Assembly: GCA_002364735.1 (NCBI GenBank) | Contig: DEZB01000041.1 | Location: 1-18,982 of the forward strand | Source: Bacteroidales bacterium UBA3143 | GTDB lineage: Bacteria > Bacteroidota > Bacteroidia > Bacteroidales > Dysgonomonadaceae | Reading direction: 5' to 3' | DNA length: 18,982 nucleotides | Position numbers and translations under genes: made by a program | Part shown: piece by piece, positions 1 to 7,884 of the stretch | How positions within the stretch are numbered: position 1 is the stretch's first letter | How the letters are laid out: each line of letters opens with the position of its first letter | Notes under the pieces: model-generated | The model's database searches: none | The model's input: the letters and a program-made list of their open reading frames with translations, nothing else | Told to the model about the DNA's origin: nothing

Positions 1-1263
1 GATGTATTTTTCAAAGCTCTCTTATGGCAAATATTTGTTCTCTCACAAGTGCGTCTTTGCCGCAATATTAGCTATGAGGAGCTAACTGATTTGGCCAACC
101 ATACGATGATTCGTCAACTTATGGGTATTGAAAGCTTAAGTGGTTTTGAGAAACAAAAGATTAGCTATCAAAACATTGTAGACAATGTTGCTTTGCTTGA
201 TGATGAGTCTGTCAAACAATTAAATACTATTATTGTAGAGTTCGGTCACTCTGTGTTTAAAAAAAAAGAGGAGGCGGCATTATGCTTAAAAACCGATAGC
301 TTTGTTGTGGAAAGCAATGTGCATTTCCCCACCGACTACAATCTGCTTTGGGACAGTGCACGTAAATGTATCGATATGGTGACAAAACTTCAAGAAAGGC
401 ACAATTTGTCAGGTTGGAGGAAGATTAATCACTGGCGCAAAGATTTGAAAAATAAGATGCGATCATTAGGCAGAGCAAGCGGATCTGGAGGAAAGGGAAA
501 ACAAGAAAGAATTAAAGGTGCAACTGATGCTTATCTGACAAAAGCTAAAGCTTTGTTTGTAAAATTAGAAAAAGAAAAAGTCAGCTTTCCACAATGTGAA
601 ATCCATGATACTGTGATACTTGCAGAGCTTGAGAGATTTATGCAACTATTGGAAAAACACATCGATTTACTGGAAAGGCGTATTATTAAAGGGGAGACAA
701 TTGAGCACAAAGAGAAAATGTTTTCTATATTTGAACAGTACACTGAGTGGGTTACCAAGGGTAAAAAGCGTCCGAGTGTTGAGCTGGGTAAAAAAGTAGC
801 TGTAACTACCGATGAGTTTCACCTAATCATTGATTACCAAATAATGGAATACCAAGCAGACTCTGAAATTGTAAAAGGATTAGCCAATCGTATATCCTCA
901 AAATATAGGGTAAAAAGCTGGGGTTTTGACAAAGGGTTTTGGCATAAAGACAATAAAATATTCCTCACTCAAAAGATTGATACCGTTGTGCTTCCCAAGA
1001 AAGGTAAATGCAATAAACACGAAGCTGAAGAAGAAAAGAGATCTTTATTTCGCAAGTTACGTAACAAGCATAGCGCAGTAGAATCTAACATCAATGAGTT
1101 AGAGCATCGCGGATTGAATAGATGTCCTGATAAAGGTTTGCCTAATTTTAAGAGATATGTTGGTTTAGCAGTTTGCGCTTACAATTTAAGAAAAATAGGG
1201 CAACACTTAATTGCACTTCAACGTGAGAGTACTCAAGGCTCAAAGTTTAAAAGAGCAGCCTAA
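1..1263 (+). CDS. DDE transposase, 5'-truncated by the window edge (ISNCY/IS5-like)
   Basis: Insertion-sequence transposase, which cuts and rejoins element ends. The reading frame is open from base 1, and the codons before the first GTG (49) read as a normal transposase N-terminal region (DVFFKALLWQIFVLSQVRL), so the true start lies left of the window. About 420 residues are visible. A likely catalytic triad is D at 295-297 (in LKTDSFVVESNVH, followed by PTD), D at 859-861 (QADSEIV) and E at 1081-1083 (SAVESNINELEHRGL), followed by the N-x-x-x-I-G type C-terminal helix (YNLRKIGQHL). The VVESN-H-PTD block resembles transposases labelled ISNCY. The family call is from memory of motifs, not a search. 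There is no frameshift in the visible part, so it may be intact. The left end and target duplication are outside the window, and I could not identify the right terminal repeat. Confidence 0.8.
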   Translation, partial: DVFFKALLWQIFVLSQVRLCRNISYEELTDLANHTMIRQLMGIESLSGFEKQKISYQNIVDNVALLDDESVKQLNTIIVEFGHSVFKKKEEAALCLKTDSFVVESNVHFPTDYNLLWDSARKCIDMVTKLQERHNLSGWRKINHWRKDLKNKMRSLGRASGSGGKGKQERIKGATDAYLTKAKALFVKLEKEKVSFPQCEIHDTVILAELERFMQLLEKHIDLLERRIIKGETIEHKEKMFSIFEQYTEWVTKGKKRPSVELGKKVAVTTDEFHLIIDYQIMEYQADSEIVKGLANRISSKYRVKSWGFDKGFWHKDNKIFLTQKIDTVVLPKKGKCNKHEAEEEKRSLFRKLRNKHSAVESNINELEHRGLNRCPDKGLPNFKRYVGLAVCAYNLRKIGQHLIALQRESTQGSKFKRAA

Positions 1264-1480
1264 TAATACGCTCTAAATGTGACTATTAACCATTTAGCAT
1301 GGAGAAGTTATGCCTTTTTGATACGCTTTACATGATTTTTACTGTGTAAAATTGAAAACTAAATCTAACATCACCTTTTTTATAAGTGTGACTTGATGTT
1401 TGCCTAAATATTGATCGCTCATATTAGAAACTTGACCAAGAATATGAAAATAAAGAGGGTTTTCTTTTAGACACTAAATA
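1264..1480. other. Non-coding stretch 3' of the transposase
   Basis: The IS right end should lie here. A 7-bp inverted repeat CTAAATG (1273-1279) / CATTTAG (1291-1297) sits just after the stop codon and could be a weak hairpin or part of the IS end. Without the left end, the terminal inverted repeat cannot be defined. No gene is seen. Confidence 0.3.
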
Positions 1481-1520
1481 AAAAAGGCAAAGAAACTTGT
1501 TATTATTCACTTTGCCTTTT
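1475..1520 (-). terminator. Intrinsic terminator of the Usp gene
   Basis: Perfect 11-bp inverted repeat AAAAGGCAAAG (1482-1492) and CTTTGCCTTTT (1510-1520) with a 17-nt loop. Read on the - strand it lies 23 bases past the stress-protein stop codon, and the second arm runs into a T-rich tract (complement of 1475-1486), the normal form of a Rho-independent terminator. Confidence 0.75.
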
Positions 1521-1543
1521 CTTTAATTCTCTCTGTTTTAGTA

Positions 1544-2689
1544 TCAATTATTCAAAGAAGACTTAATTACCAACATCGGTGTATTGGTGTGGAAAAGCAT
1601 TCTACGAGCAATACCTGGATTAAACATTCTCGCAAATATATTGCGAGGTGAACTTGACAGTGAAATCATATCAATAGTGTTTTCGTTCACAAATTTTTCT
1701 AATGCTTCAGGTATACCTTCATTTCCATCAATTACTGTATAGTCTGTCTGGATATTTGGATAGTGTTCTCTAAAATAATTATTTAACCCGGTTAGTTTAA
1801 TTTCGTTCCAGCGGTCCTCTTTCTTTGCAACATGCACAAATGAAACTTTTATCGGATAGTTTTTAATAAATTCCATAAGGGTGGCAATGGCTACAAATTC
1901 ACGTTCTTGGAAATTAGTGAGGAAAACAATATTTTTCATGGATGAGATATCACGCAAATCAGAATTTTCTGGAATCGCAAAAATAGGAGTTTTACATCCC
2001 TCTATAACCTCTGCTGTTACACTACCTATAAGATCTTGTTCTTTCTTATTGCTGCCTCTCGTACCCATAACTATGGCATAAGGACGTATTTTTTTAGAAT
2101 AGCTAACCACTTCTTCTTCTGGTAAGCCCTCACGTAAAGTATATGAATAATTAATATTGGGCAATATGTTTTCAGCTACTTTTTCGTTTAGTTGACTTAT
2201 TAATTTCTTCATGTCACGTTCAACTTTCTCGTGAATATCTTTGTACATTCCTTCTACTGAAGATTGAACAGTAAATGTGTCACCAAAAGGTATACTTGTA
2301 GGATAGAAAGATGAAAAATATACATTCATTAATTTAATATCACAGTTTATTTCTTTAGCAAGCCAAAAAGCAAATTCGCAAGTTTTCAAAGTAAATTCAG
2401 AGAAATCTACTGGAACCAATATTTCACTCTTACGTTTATGCTTTTTCGTCTTCTCTTCTTCAGTTGTATCAAATTTAATGTTTTCAATAATATCTAATGC
2501 GCGAGGAAGATCCACTTCGTTGATGCGAACTCTAACACCAGCAGAAACCATTGGTTGGAGCAAATTCACATTGTGAATATATGTTTCAATTCCTTCCGAC
2601 TCAAGAATACTTTTTAATATCTGAGCCTTTTGGTAAGTGTGAATTGCGACGGTTACCAATTTGTCATCATGTTTATCTTTGTCTTTCAT
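1544..2689 (-). CDS. Universal stress protein with N-terminal DUF2007 and two Usp domains
   Basis: A 381-residue soluble protein with three parts. Residues ~11-72 resemble the DUF2007 'putative signal transducing' domain (VTVAIHTYQKAQILKSILES through RVRINEVDLPRALDII). Residues ~88-240 form a Usp domain that starts ILVPVDFSEFT and carries the ATP-binding pattern G-2x-G-9x-G-S at 209-223 (GTRG ... GS). Residues ~252-377 form a second Usp domain (NIVFLTNF ... PMLVIK), where the matching region (SLSSSPRNIFARMFNPG) lacks the glycine pattern, so it probably does not bind ATP the same way. Usp proteins are nucleotide-binding stress and starvation factors. The target here is unknown. It is a single-gene unit with its own terminator. 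The start ATG is chosen because the DUF2007 domain begins 10 residues later. Confidence 0.85.
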   Translation of the reverse strand: MKDKDKHDDKLVTVAIHTYQKAQILKSILESEGIETYIHNVNLLQPMVSAGVRVRINEVDLPRALDIIENIKFDTTEEEKTKKHKRKSEILVPVDFSEFTLKTCEFAFWLAKEINCDIKLMNVYFSSFYPTSIPFGDTFTVQSSVEGMYKDIHEKVERDMKKLISQLNEKVAENILPNINYSYTLREGLPEEEVVSYSKKIRPYAIVMGTRGSNKKEQDLIGSVTAEVIEGCKTPIFAIPENSDLRDISSMKNIVFLTNFQEREFVAIATLMEFIKNYPIKVSFVHVAKKEDRWNEIKLTGLNNYFREHYPNIQTDYTVIDGNEGIPEALEKFVNENTIDMISLSSSPRNIFARMFNPGIARRMLFHTNTPMLVIKSSLNN

Positions 2690-2770
2690 ATTATTTTGTA
2701 TAAAGGGTTATTATATAAACACATAAAAATCTCTCAAAGTAAATAGTGAGATTTAATTTTTACTTTAAAT

Positions 2771-2813
2771 AATACCATTGGTTTGTTTAAAATGTAAACA
2801 AACCAATAGTATT
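2771..2813 (-). terminator. 19-bp hairpin downstream of the HTH gene, probable terminator
   Basis: Inverted repeat of 19 bp (2771-2789 and 2795-2813) with one mismatch (tolerated as G-U on one strand) and a 5-nt loop. It starts 17 bases after the stop codon of the - strand HTH gene. The sequence after the stem on the - strand is T-rich but interrupted (ATTTAAAGTAAAAATT). Its position suggests termination of the HTH transcript. It also lies upstream of the Usp gene and could instead be a regulatory site. Confidence 0.5.
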
Positions 2814-2829
2814 AATAATTTTTCAAGGC

Positions 2830-3123
2830 TTACTCAGCTTTACTCTCTTCGGGTTCTTCTTTGTAAACAGGATAATCATCTAATCCTAAAATAGAAAGAG
2901 CCTTGTCGAAAATAGTGGTGTCGTCTAAAACAACAATACCTCCATCTGGACCTGGCTCAATATGAACTCCTATACTTTTACCCTTTCGGTAGTTGTATCC
3001 GCCAAAATAGTTTCTTACAGTTTCGATATCTAAATCTAACTCTTCGGCTATTTTACGGATACTGCCGTGGGGTAATTTGTCTTTGAATTGTCTTAATTCA
3101 TTGAATGTAATAGTTCTTGACAT
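2830..3123 (-). CDS. Small helix-turn-helix DNA-binding protein
   Basis: A 97-residue protein. Residues ~20-40 (GSIRKIAEELDLDIETVRNYF) look like a helix-turn-helix: a first helix, a turn at LDLD, and a recognition helix at IETVRNYF. The rest (YNYRKGKSIGVHIEPGPDGG, then IVVLDDTTIFDKALSIL) is short and mixed and could form a dimer or effector part. The tail is acidic (EEPEESKAE). It resembles small 'DNA-binding protein' entries conserved in Bacteroidales, but I know of no assigned target. It stands alone, between a terminator-like hairpin and 163 bases of AT-rich sequence, so autoregulation is possible but no operator is evident. Confidence 0.7.
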   Translation of the reverse strand: MSRTITFNELRQFKDKLPHGSIRKIAEELDLDIETVRNYFGGYNYRKGKSIGVHIEPGPDGGIVVLDDTTIFDKALSILGLDDYPVYKEEPEESKAE

Positions 3124-3286
3124 GGTGTTTATTTTTTAAAAGATGAATAATATCTTATTACATGCTTATAGCGCGTTAAACTTAGTCAATTTATTACGAT
3201 TAAGCAATTATTATAGCAGGAAAAATCGTATATCAGCACTTTTTTATTTAAATAATTGCATTTACTAATCGAGAGAATACAAATTA

Positions 3287-4015
3287 TTATAGTCTAAACG
3301 AGTGAGGGATAATGCTTAGAAAGGAACTAAATAACAGAACAAAAGTTATGTATGAAATAATTCCAATACCAAGAATTTTTCCATCCTTTTTTGAATAGAT
3401 GCTTTTTCTCTTTTCACTTGATGGGATTTTAAAGAACTTCACACGAATAAATATGTAGATTTCATATACTAACAACCCAATCAGGGAACCAAAAATTAAT
3501 CCGACTACAATATCACTAATAAAATGTACTCCCAGATAGATTCTGGCATAACTATTTAATATGGCCCAAGACAACATGAATATAGTGACAAGTTTATTTC
3601 TAAAAAGCAATGATAAAAACACTGCAATACCAAAACTATTAGTAGCATGTCCTGATATAAAACCATATCGTCCGCCCCGATAACCTTTGACCACGTCCAC
3701 AAGATTCATATAGTCTGGATGATGAGTTGGTCTATATCGCTTAAAAAGTGGTTTGAAAAAAGAAGAGGAGAGTTGATCGGTTAAAACTATTAATAAAATT
3801 ATTGCACCTAAGACAAGAAGAGCTTCATTAAGTTTCTGATTTCTAAACACTATATATAGAATAAATAGAACCATCGGAATCCATGTTAGAACCCCTGTAT
3901 AAGTCCATATAGCATTATCTAAAATAACAGAATCGCTTCCATTTAACGCAAAAAAAAGATCTTTTTCTAATGGCAAAAATTTATCAATTGACTCGTTCAA
4001 TTTAGTAAAATCCAT
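3287..4015 (-). CDS. PAP2-family membrane phosphatase (paralog 1)
   Basis: A 242-residue inner-membrane phosphatase of the PAP2/PgpB type, which removes phosphate from lipid phosphates such as undecaprenyl diphosphate, phosphatidylglycerol phosphate or lipid A. All three signature motifs are present: K88-x6-R95-P96 (KPLFKRYRP), S121-G122-H123 (GFISGHATNS) and R158-x5-H164-x3-D168 (ARIYLGVHFISD), where the usual Ser before Arg is Ala157. The catalytic histidines and aspartate are therefore kept. Several hydrophobic segments are visible (about 41-57, 64-80, 125-155, 166-190, 216-235). It is a paralog of the phosphatase at 4471-5196, with 455 bases between them. The substrate cannot be told from sequence. 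The start aligns to within five residues of the paralog's start. Confidence 0.88.
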   Translation of the reverse strand: MDFTKLNESIDKFLPLEKDLFFALNGSDSVILDNAIWTYTGVLTWIPMVLFILYIVFRNQKLNEALLVLGAIILLIVLTDQLSSSFFKPLFKRYRPTHHPDYMNLVDVVKGYRGGRYGFISGHATNSFGIAVFLSLLFRNKLVTIFMLSWAILNSYARIYLGVHFISDIVVGLIFGSLIGLLVYEIYIFIRVKFFKIPSSEKRKSIYSKKDGKILGIGIISYITFVLLFSSFLSIIPHSFRL

Positions 4016-4470
4016 TATACAACAAAAATAGTTATCAGGTTAATATTAAGAGAGTTTTTAGGTTTAGGCTACGAATATAATACATATAAAATTGATAACA
4101 TTATTATGCATCCAAAAATCTACATAAATAGCTTTAAACTCTGAAATTTGCACTTTTGCGCTGTCAATGTGATTTTGAAATGCTAAATTTTATTCGTCTT
4201 TTATTTGAAATTTGTTGAGATAGTTTTTTTTAAAAATCTTACAAACGAACAAAGTGTTTAAAACAGATGATACTTGCATTCATCGTCTTAGATTTAATTT
4301 CCACCTGTGTTTTGACCAATTTTCTTTCGAGGATTGTAAAAAATAACGAGTTATTATTTGCGAATTGGCAGTTAAGGAAATGCACAATATTATAATCTCT
4401 CAGATAACTCTTTTTTTAGAAGAGAGATATTATCAAGAAAGAGATGATCCTTGCAGTCATAACGAAAAAA
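4016..4470. other. 455-base AT-rich intergenic region between the PAP2 paralogs
   Basis: No gene is supported. It holds a near-identical 19-bp direct repeat (4265-4283 and 4442-4460, listed separately). A loose inverted repeat (about 4391-4433, CTCTC ... GAGAG flanked by AT) lies downstream of the second phosphatase and may be a weak terminator. It has bulges and no clear T-run, so I do not call it. Confidence 0.4.
4265..4460. repeat. Spaced 19-bp direct repeat
   Basis: AGATGATACTTGCATTCAT (4265-4283) and AGATGATCCTTGCAGTCAT (4442-4460) match at 17 of 19 positions, in the same orientation, 177 bases apart start to start. Both lie in the gap between the two PAP2 genes, and the second copy is only 10 bases beyond the stop of the downstream paralog. 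Confidence 0.55.
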
Positions 4471-5196
4471 TCAAAACCAAGCCTCAGGTATTATAGAATG
4501 TGAAAAAGAGCTTAGTAATGGGCTGAGCAAAATGACCAAAGCTATGTATGAAATAACTACTATCCCTAACATAGTTCCCTGTTTATGCCCATATATACTT
4601 ACTTTTCTATCAGATGTTGCAACATTGAAATAGCGAACACGTATTCTGACGTATATTTCATAGACAAGCAATCCAATTAGTGCTCCCACTATAAATCCAG
4701 CAACAATATCACTTATGAAGTGAACGCCCAAGTATATTCTTGAGTAACTATTTAATGTTGCCCAAAGCATCATTGAAAAGGTCAAAATTCGATTTTTGAA
4801 AAGTCTGGAAAAGAAAAATGCCAACCCAAAGCTATTAGTAGCATGACCAGATATGAAACCATAGTCTCCTCCACGAAAATCGTTTAATAGATTCACTAAA
4901 TCTTTGTAATCGGGATGGTGAGAAGGGCGATAACGTTGAAAAAGAGGTTTGAATAAGACTCCAGAAATCAAACTTGCCAACAACAACACAAACGCTATTG
5001 AGCCAAGAACAAGCAATCCTTCTCTAAGTTGTTGGTCACGGAAAGCAATATAAAGAATAAACAGAACCATAGGAATCCATGTAACAAGTCCCGTGTAAGT
5101 CCACATAGCATTATCCCAAAAAGCAGATTTGCTACTATTTAAAGCTAAAAAAAGGTCTCTTTCAAAAGGAAGCAACTTACTAACAAACTCATTCAT
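4471..5196 (-). CDS. PAP2-family membrane phosphatase (paralog 2), coupled to batE
   Basis: A 241-residue PAP2/PgpB-type lipid phosphatase with the full canonical motif set: K83-x6-R90-P91 (KPLFQRYRP), S116-G117-H118 (GFISGHATNS) and S152-R153-x5-H159-x3-D163 (SRIYLGVHFISD). The spacing is the same as in paralog 1, and the sequence around each motif is nearly the same, so the two arose by duplication. I choose ATG at 5196 rather than the upstream in-frame GTG-type start near 5226. The peptide then begins MNEFVSKLLPFERDL, matching paralog 1, and the ATG overlaps the batE stop codon as ATGA, a translational-coupling arrangement. It is therefore the last gene of the bat operon. The likely role is envelope lipid phosphate recycling or lipid A dephosphorylation, substrate unknown. 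Confidence 0.88.
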   Translation of the reverse strand: MNEFVSKLLPFERDLFLALNSSKSAFWDNAMWTYTGLVTWIPMVLFILYIAFRDQQLREGLLVLGSIAFVLLLASLISGVLFKPLFQRYRPSHHPDYKDLVNLLNDFRGGDYGFISGHATNSFGLAFFFSRLFKNRILTFSMMLWATLNSYSRIYLGVHFISDIVAGFIVGALIGLLVYEIYVRIRVRYFNVATSDRKVSIYGHKQGTMLGIVVISYIALVILLSPLLSSFSHSIIPEAWF

Positions 5197-6017
5197 ATTT
5201 TCTCGATGTTTTTTTTCTGCAACCAACCAACACTTCCGTTGGCAATAACAATCTCAAACCAATTGCCTTCTTCTCTCTTAATTCTTACTTTTGATCCCTC
5301 GTGCAAGCGAAAAAGCTCTTGACTGTGAGCATCAGGAGATGTGTAAATTGAAACTGAAGCAGACATAACAATCCCTGTAGATCTATTTACAACTTTGTTT
5401 TTTTGTTTGAATGCAAACACATTAGCTATTATCACAAGAGATAGCAATACAATTCCAATATAAAATGATACTTTCCTAATATTTATTTGCGTAGAAATCA
5501 TATAAGCTCCAATTGCCACTATAAGTAATATAAATAGGACAATTCCAATAATAGCCCACCCATTGGCACTGTACAGATTTTGAAGACTTCGTATCCACTG
5601 ATTGACAAAAAAATTATCGGCACTATCTATTTTATCTTCAATTTTGGTTCTTGCATAGCGCAAATTGTGTCGGGCATCACTATCACTTGGATCTAATAAT
5701 AAAGCTCGCTCGTAATTAACGATGGCTTTCGCTATTTGATTATCTCTAAAATAAGCGTTACCCAAGTTATAATAAAGTTCAGGTGACTCTTGATTCTTTT
5801 GTTTATATGCTGCAATTTGAGCTTCATACAGCTTAATGCTTTCAACAAAATTGCCCTCCCTATATTCAGCTTCAGCACGGCTTTCCCCAACACTTATTTC
5901 ACTTTCCTTTATATCCGAGGTTGATGTAGTATCAGAGGAAGCTTGTTGAGCTTGAATTAATCCAAAATGGATGCCCACAACAGTTAAAACAAAAAATATA
6001 TAGGTTCGTAAGCTCAT
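5193..6017 (-). CDS. batE: BatE: TPR and SH3-like membrane protein
   Basis: 274 residues, the distal core member of the bat (Bacteroides aerotolerance) operon. A signal-like N-terminus (~1-24, ending IQAQQA) is followed by a Ser/Thr-rich stretch. TPR repeats lie at about 48-115 (YREGNFVESIKLYEAQI; LYYNLGNAYFRDNQIAKAI), then two membrane segments (~153-174 and ~184-203) and a C-terminal bacterial SH3-like domain (~211-271, ending VGWLQKKNI). TPRs suggest scaffolding. The SH3-like domain may bind peptide or peptidoglycan in the envelope. The start follows the batD stop by one base (TGATATG), and the stop overlaps the next gene's ATG, so translation is probably coupled along this part of the operon. 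Confidence 0.9.
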   Translation of the reverse strand: MSLRTYIFFVLTVVGIHFGLIQAQQASSDTTSTSDIKESEISVGESRAEAEYREGNFVESIKLYEAQIAAYKQKNQESPELYYNLGNAYFRDNQIAKAIVNYERALLLDPSDSDARHNLRYARTKIEDKIDSADNFFVNQWIRSLQNLYSANGWAIIGIVLFILLIVAIGAYMISTQINIRKVSFYIGIVLLSLVIIANVFAFKQKNKVVNRSTGIVMSASVSIYTSPDAHSQELFRLHEGSKVRIKREEGNWFEIVIANGSVGWLQKKNIEKI

Positions 6018-6018
6018 A

Positions 6019-7863
6019 TCAATTTTTAGATTTTAAAATGTTTTCCATCTTACCTATTGCATCACTGGTCTCTTTATAAATTTCATCCATTGCAGCATTA
6101 GACTCTACTGGAGCATAACGAGCAAACTCGCAAGTGTCAAGTATCTCCATAAATTTGTCGACAAGATTTTCATCAACACCATAATTTGATAGTTCAACCC
6201 CTATATTATTTTTTGTAAGAGATGCACCAGGAATGGATAGCTTGTCGCTAAAGTAGCCCCACAAAGCACGCAACACTTCATTGTAGAAATTCTCTTTGTC
6301 GTGTACCTTAAGGTACTTCTCAGCCTTTTTCAATCTTTGCTTTGCTACTTTGTTGGCACGTTTTGTTCGCATCAAAGCAATATTAGCATTGAGTTTCATT
6401 TGTTTACGGTAGACAATAAAGAACGCACATAATAGAATAAACGGAATTAAATACCACAACCAATAGCCCCATGAACCAGCAAAGAAGTTATCGGTTCTCA
6501 AAAGTTTAGGATTCCCAGTTTTTATGTACCTTATATCTTGTTCTACCTTCACCTGTTGCTGATTAACATAACTTGCTGCCGAAGCACTACTACCTGGCGC
6601 TCCTTTCAAAACGTTCAGTTTGTAGACAGGAGATTTCAACGTTTTGTAACTTCTACTTGCTATATCAAAATAAGAGAATTCTATCGCAGGTATAGTATAT
6701 TCACCCTCGTAGCGCGGTATCACAAGGTAATCTATTTTGCGTGTACCAGTAAGTCCATTCTCATTGGCAGTCAAATCATTGTCAATAGTTGGATCATATA
6801 TTTCGAAATTCGTTGGAAACTCAATTTCTGGATTTTGAATTAACTTCTGATTTCCAGTTCCTGATATTTTAAGGGTTATGGTTATAGGTTCATTCGCTTT
6901 TACCTCTTGTGCACTAATGCTGGGAGTAAATGTAAAAGACCCTACTGCTCCTTTGTAACTTGATGGTTTGTTTGGAGGAAGCGGTGCAACATTTACTGTC
7001 ACAGGATTAGTTATCATCGGTTTCTTTACATCAACATTCACCTCTTGCATCCCAAAGAAACTCGAAATCTTCTTTCCTGATGGAACAGAAAAGACCATTT
7101 CCAACTTTCCACTTGGAATGGTTATTTTGCCAGATCGTTGTGGGAATAGCAACGTTTTGCGAAGCGTAGCAGTATAATAGTTTCGACCATTGTAGTGCTC
7201 CAATTTTAATTGTTGATTAGACGGAACGTCAAGTTCCTCAACTAAAAACCCTTCAAACTCGGGAAACTCTATACGTCCAAAATCTACCACATTCAAAGTA
7301 GTGTAGAGTTTGAAAGTTACCATGAAACCTTCTTGCTCGTAGATGCTGCTCTTCGAAACAACAGTGCGTATAAATGCATCAGTTGCTTTAATCTCTTGTG
7401 AGGAAGACGATGATGAAGAAGCAGAGGGGTTATTTGAAGACTGCGATTGATCTGCTTCTTTATCAGGAGGGAGTACCTTAATCTGTATTGAATTTGAGCG
7501 ATAATTACTACCATTTACCTTAATATCAGCAGGGCCAATAGTAAAAGTTCCCTCCTTAGGGGCAATTAAAATATAAGTGTAAGAAAATGAACTTTGTGAA
7601 GTCGATTTCCCATTAATAATTTGAGTGCTGTAGCTTGAAGAAACAGATGGTCCAAACAATATATCAAACCCTTCTATTTCTGGTAGTCTTATGTCTTTTC
7701 CTTCTTTGTTGAGCGTATAAGTCAACCGAAATTGTTCGTCTTTTACCACAGCTTGTGGTGCTGAAGCTTTAAAAACAACTTCTTGGGCAAAAGAATAGCT
7801 GCCTTGCAAAAAGAAAAAAAGTAAAACTATCTTTATATGTAAACTGATGGATTTATTTATCAT
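6019..7863 (-). CDS. batD: BatD: large exported, membrane-anchored bat protein
   Basis: 614 residues. A signal peptide (~1-26, ending SYSFAQ) leads into a long beta-rich periplasmic region typical of the BatD 'oxygen tolerance' family (RLTYTLNKEG, EGFDILFGPSVSSS, YILIAPKEGTFTIGPA, and a second set at ~320-400 ending RYEGEYTIPAIEFSYFD). The halves are joined by a Ser/Asn/Gln-rich linker at ~138-158. One membrane segment (~466-485, WLWYLIPFILLCAFFIVY) precedes a basic, helical cytoplasmic tail of about 125 residues. The repeated beta modules suggest a binding surface for the von Willebrand A proteins BatA and BatB. This is inferred from family context. It lies 21 bases after batC and one base before batE. 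Confidence 0.9.
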   Translation of the reverse strand: MINKSISLHIKIVLLFFFLQGSYSFAQEVVFKASAPQAVVKDEQFRLTYTLNKEGKDIRLPEIEGFDILFGPSVSSSYSTQIINGKSTSQSSFSYTYILIAPKEGTFTIGPADIKVNGSNYRSNSIQIKVLPPDKEADQSQSSNNPSASSSSSSSQEIKATDAFIRTVVSKSSIYEQEGFMVTFKLYTTLNVVDFGRIEFPEFEGFLVEELDVPSNQQLKLEHYNGRNYYTATLRKTLLFPQRSGKITIPSGKLEMVFSVPSGKKISSFFGMQEVNVDVKKPMITNPVTVNVAPLPPNKPSSYKGAVGSFTFTPSISAQEVKANEPITITLKISGTGNQKLIQNPEIEFPTNFEIYDPTIDNDLTANENGLTGTRKIDYLVIPRYEGEYTIPAIEFSYFDIASRSYKTLKSPVYKLNVLKGAPGSSASAASYVNQQQVKVEQDIRYIKTGNPKLLRTDNFFAGSWGYWLWYLIPFILLCAFFIVYRKQMKLNANIALMRTKRANKVAKQRLKKAEKYLKVHDKENFYNEVLRALWGYFSDKLSIPGASLTKNNIGVELSNYGVDENLVDKFMEILDTCEFARYAPVESNAAMDEIYKETSDAIGKMENILKSKN

Positions 7864-7884
7864 TTTTAGCTCAAATAATTTCTG

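Noticed and set aside
4023..4030. -7 box (CAAAAATA, - strand TATTTTTG) for the first PAP2 gene
   Set aside because: It matches the pattern but would start transcription almost on the start codon and has no TTG at the -33 distance. AT-rich sequence yields such matches by chance.
4391..4433. Terminator after the second PAP2 gene
   Set aside because: The CTCTC/GAGAG arms need bulges to pair and are not followed by a T-run on the - strand.
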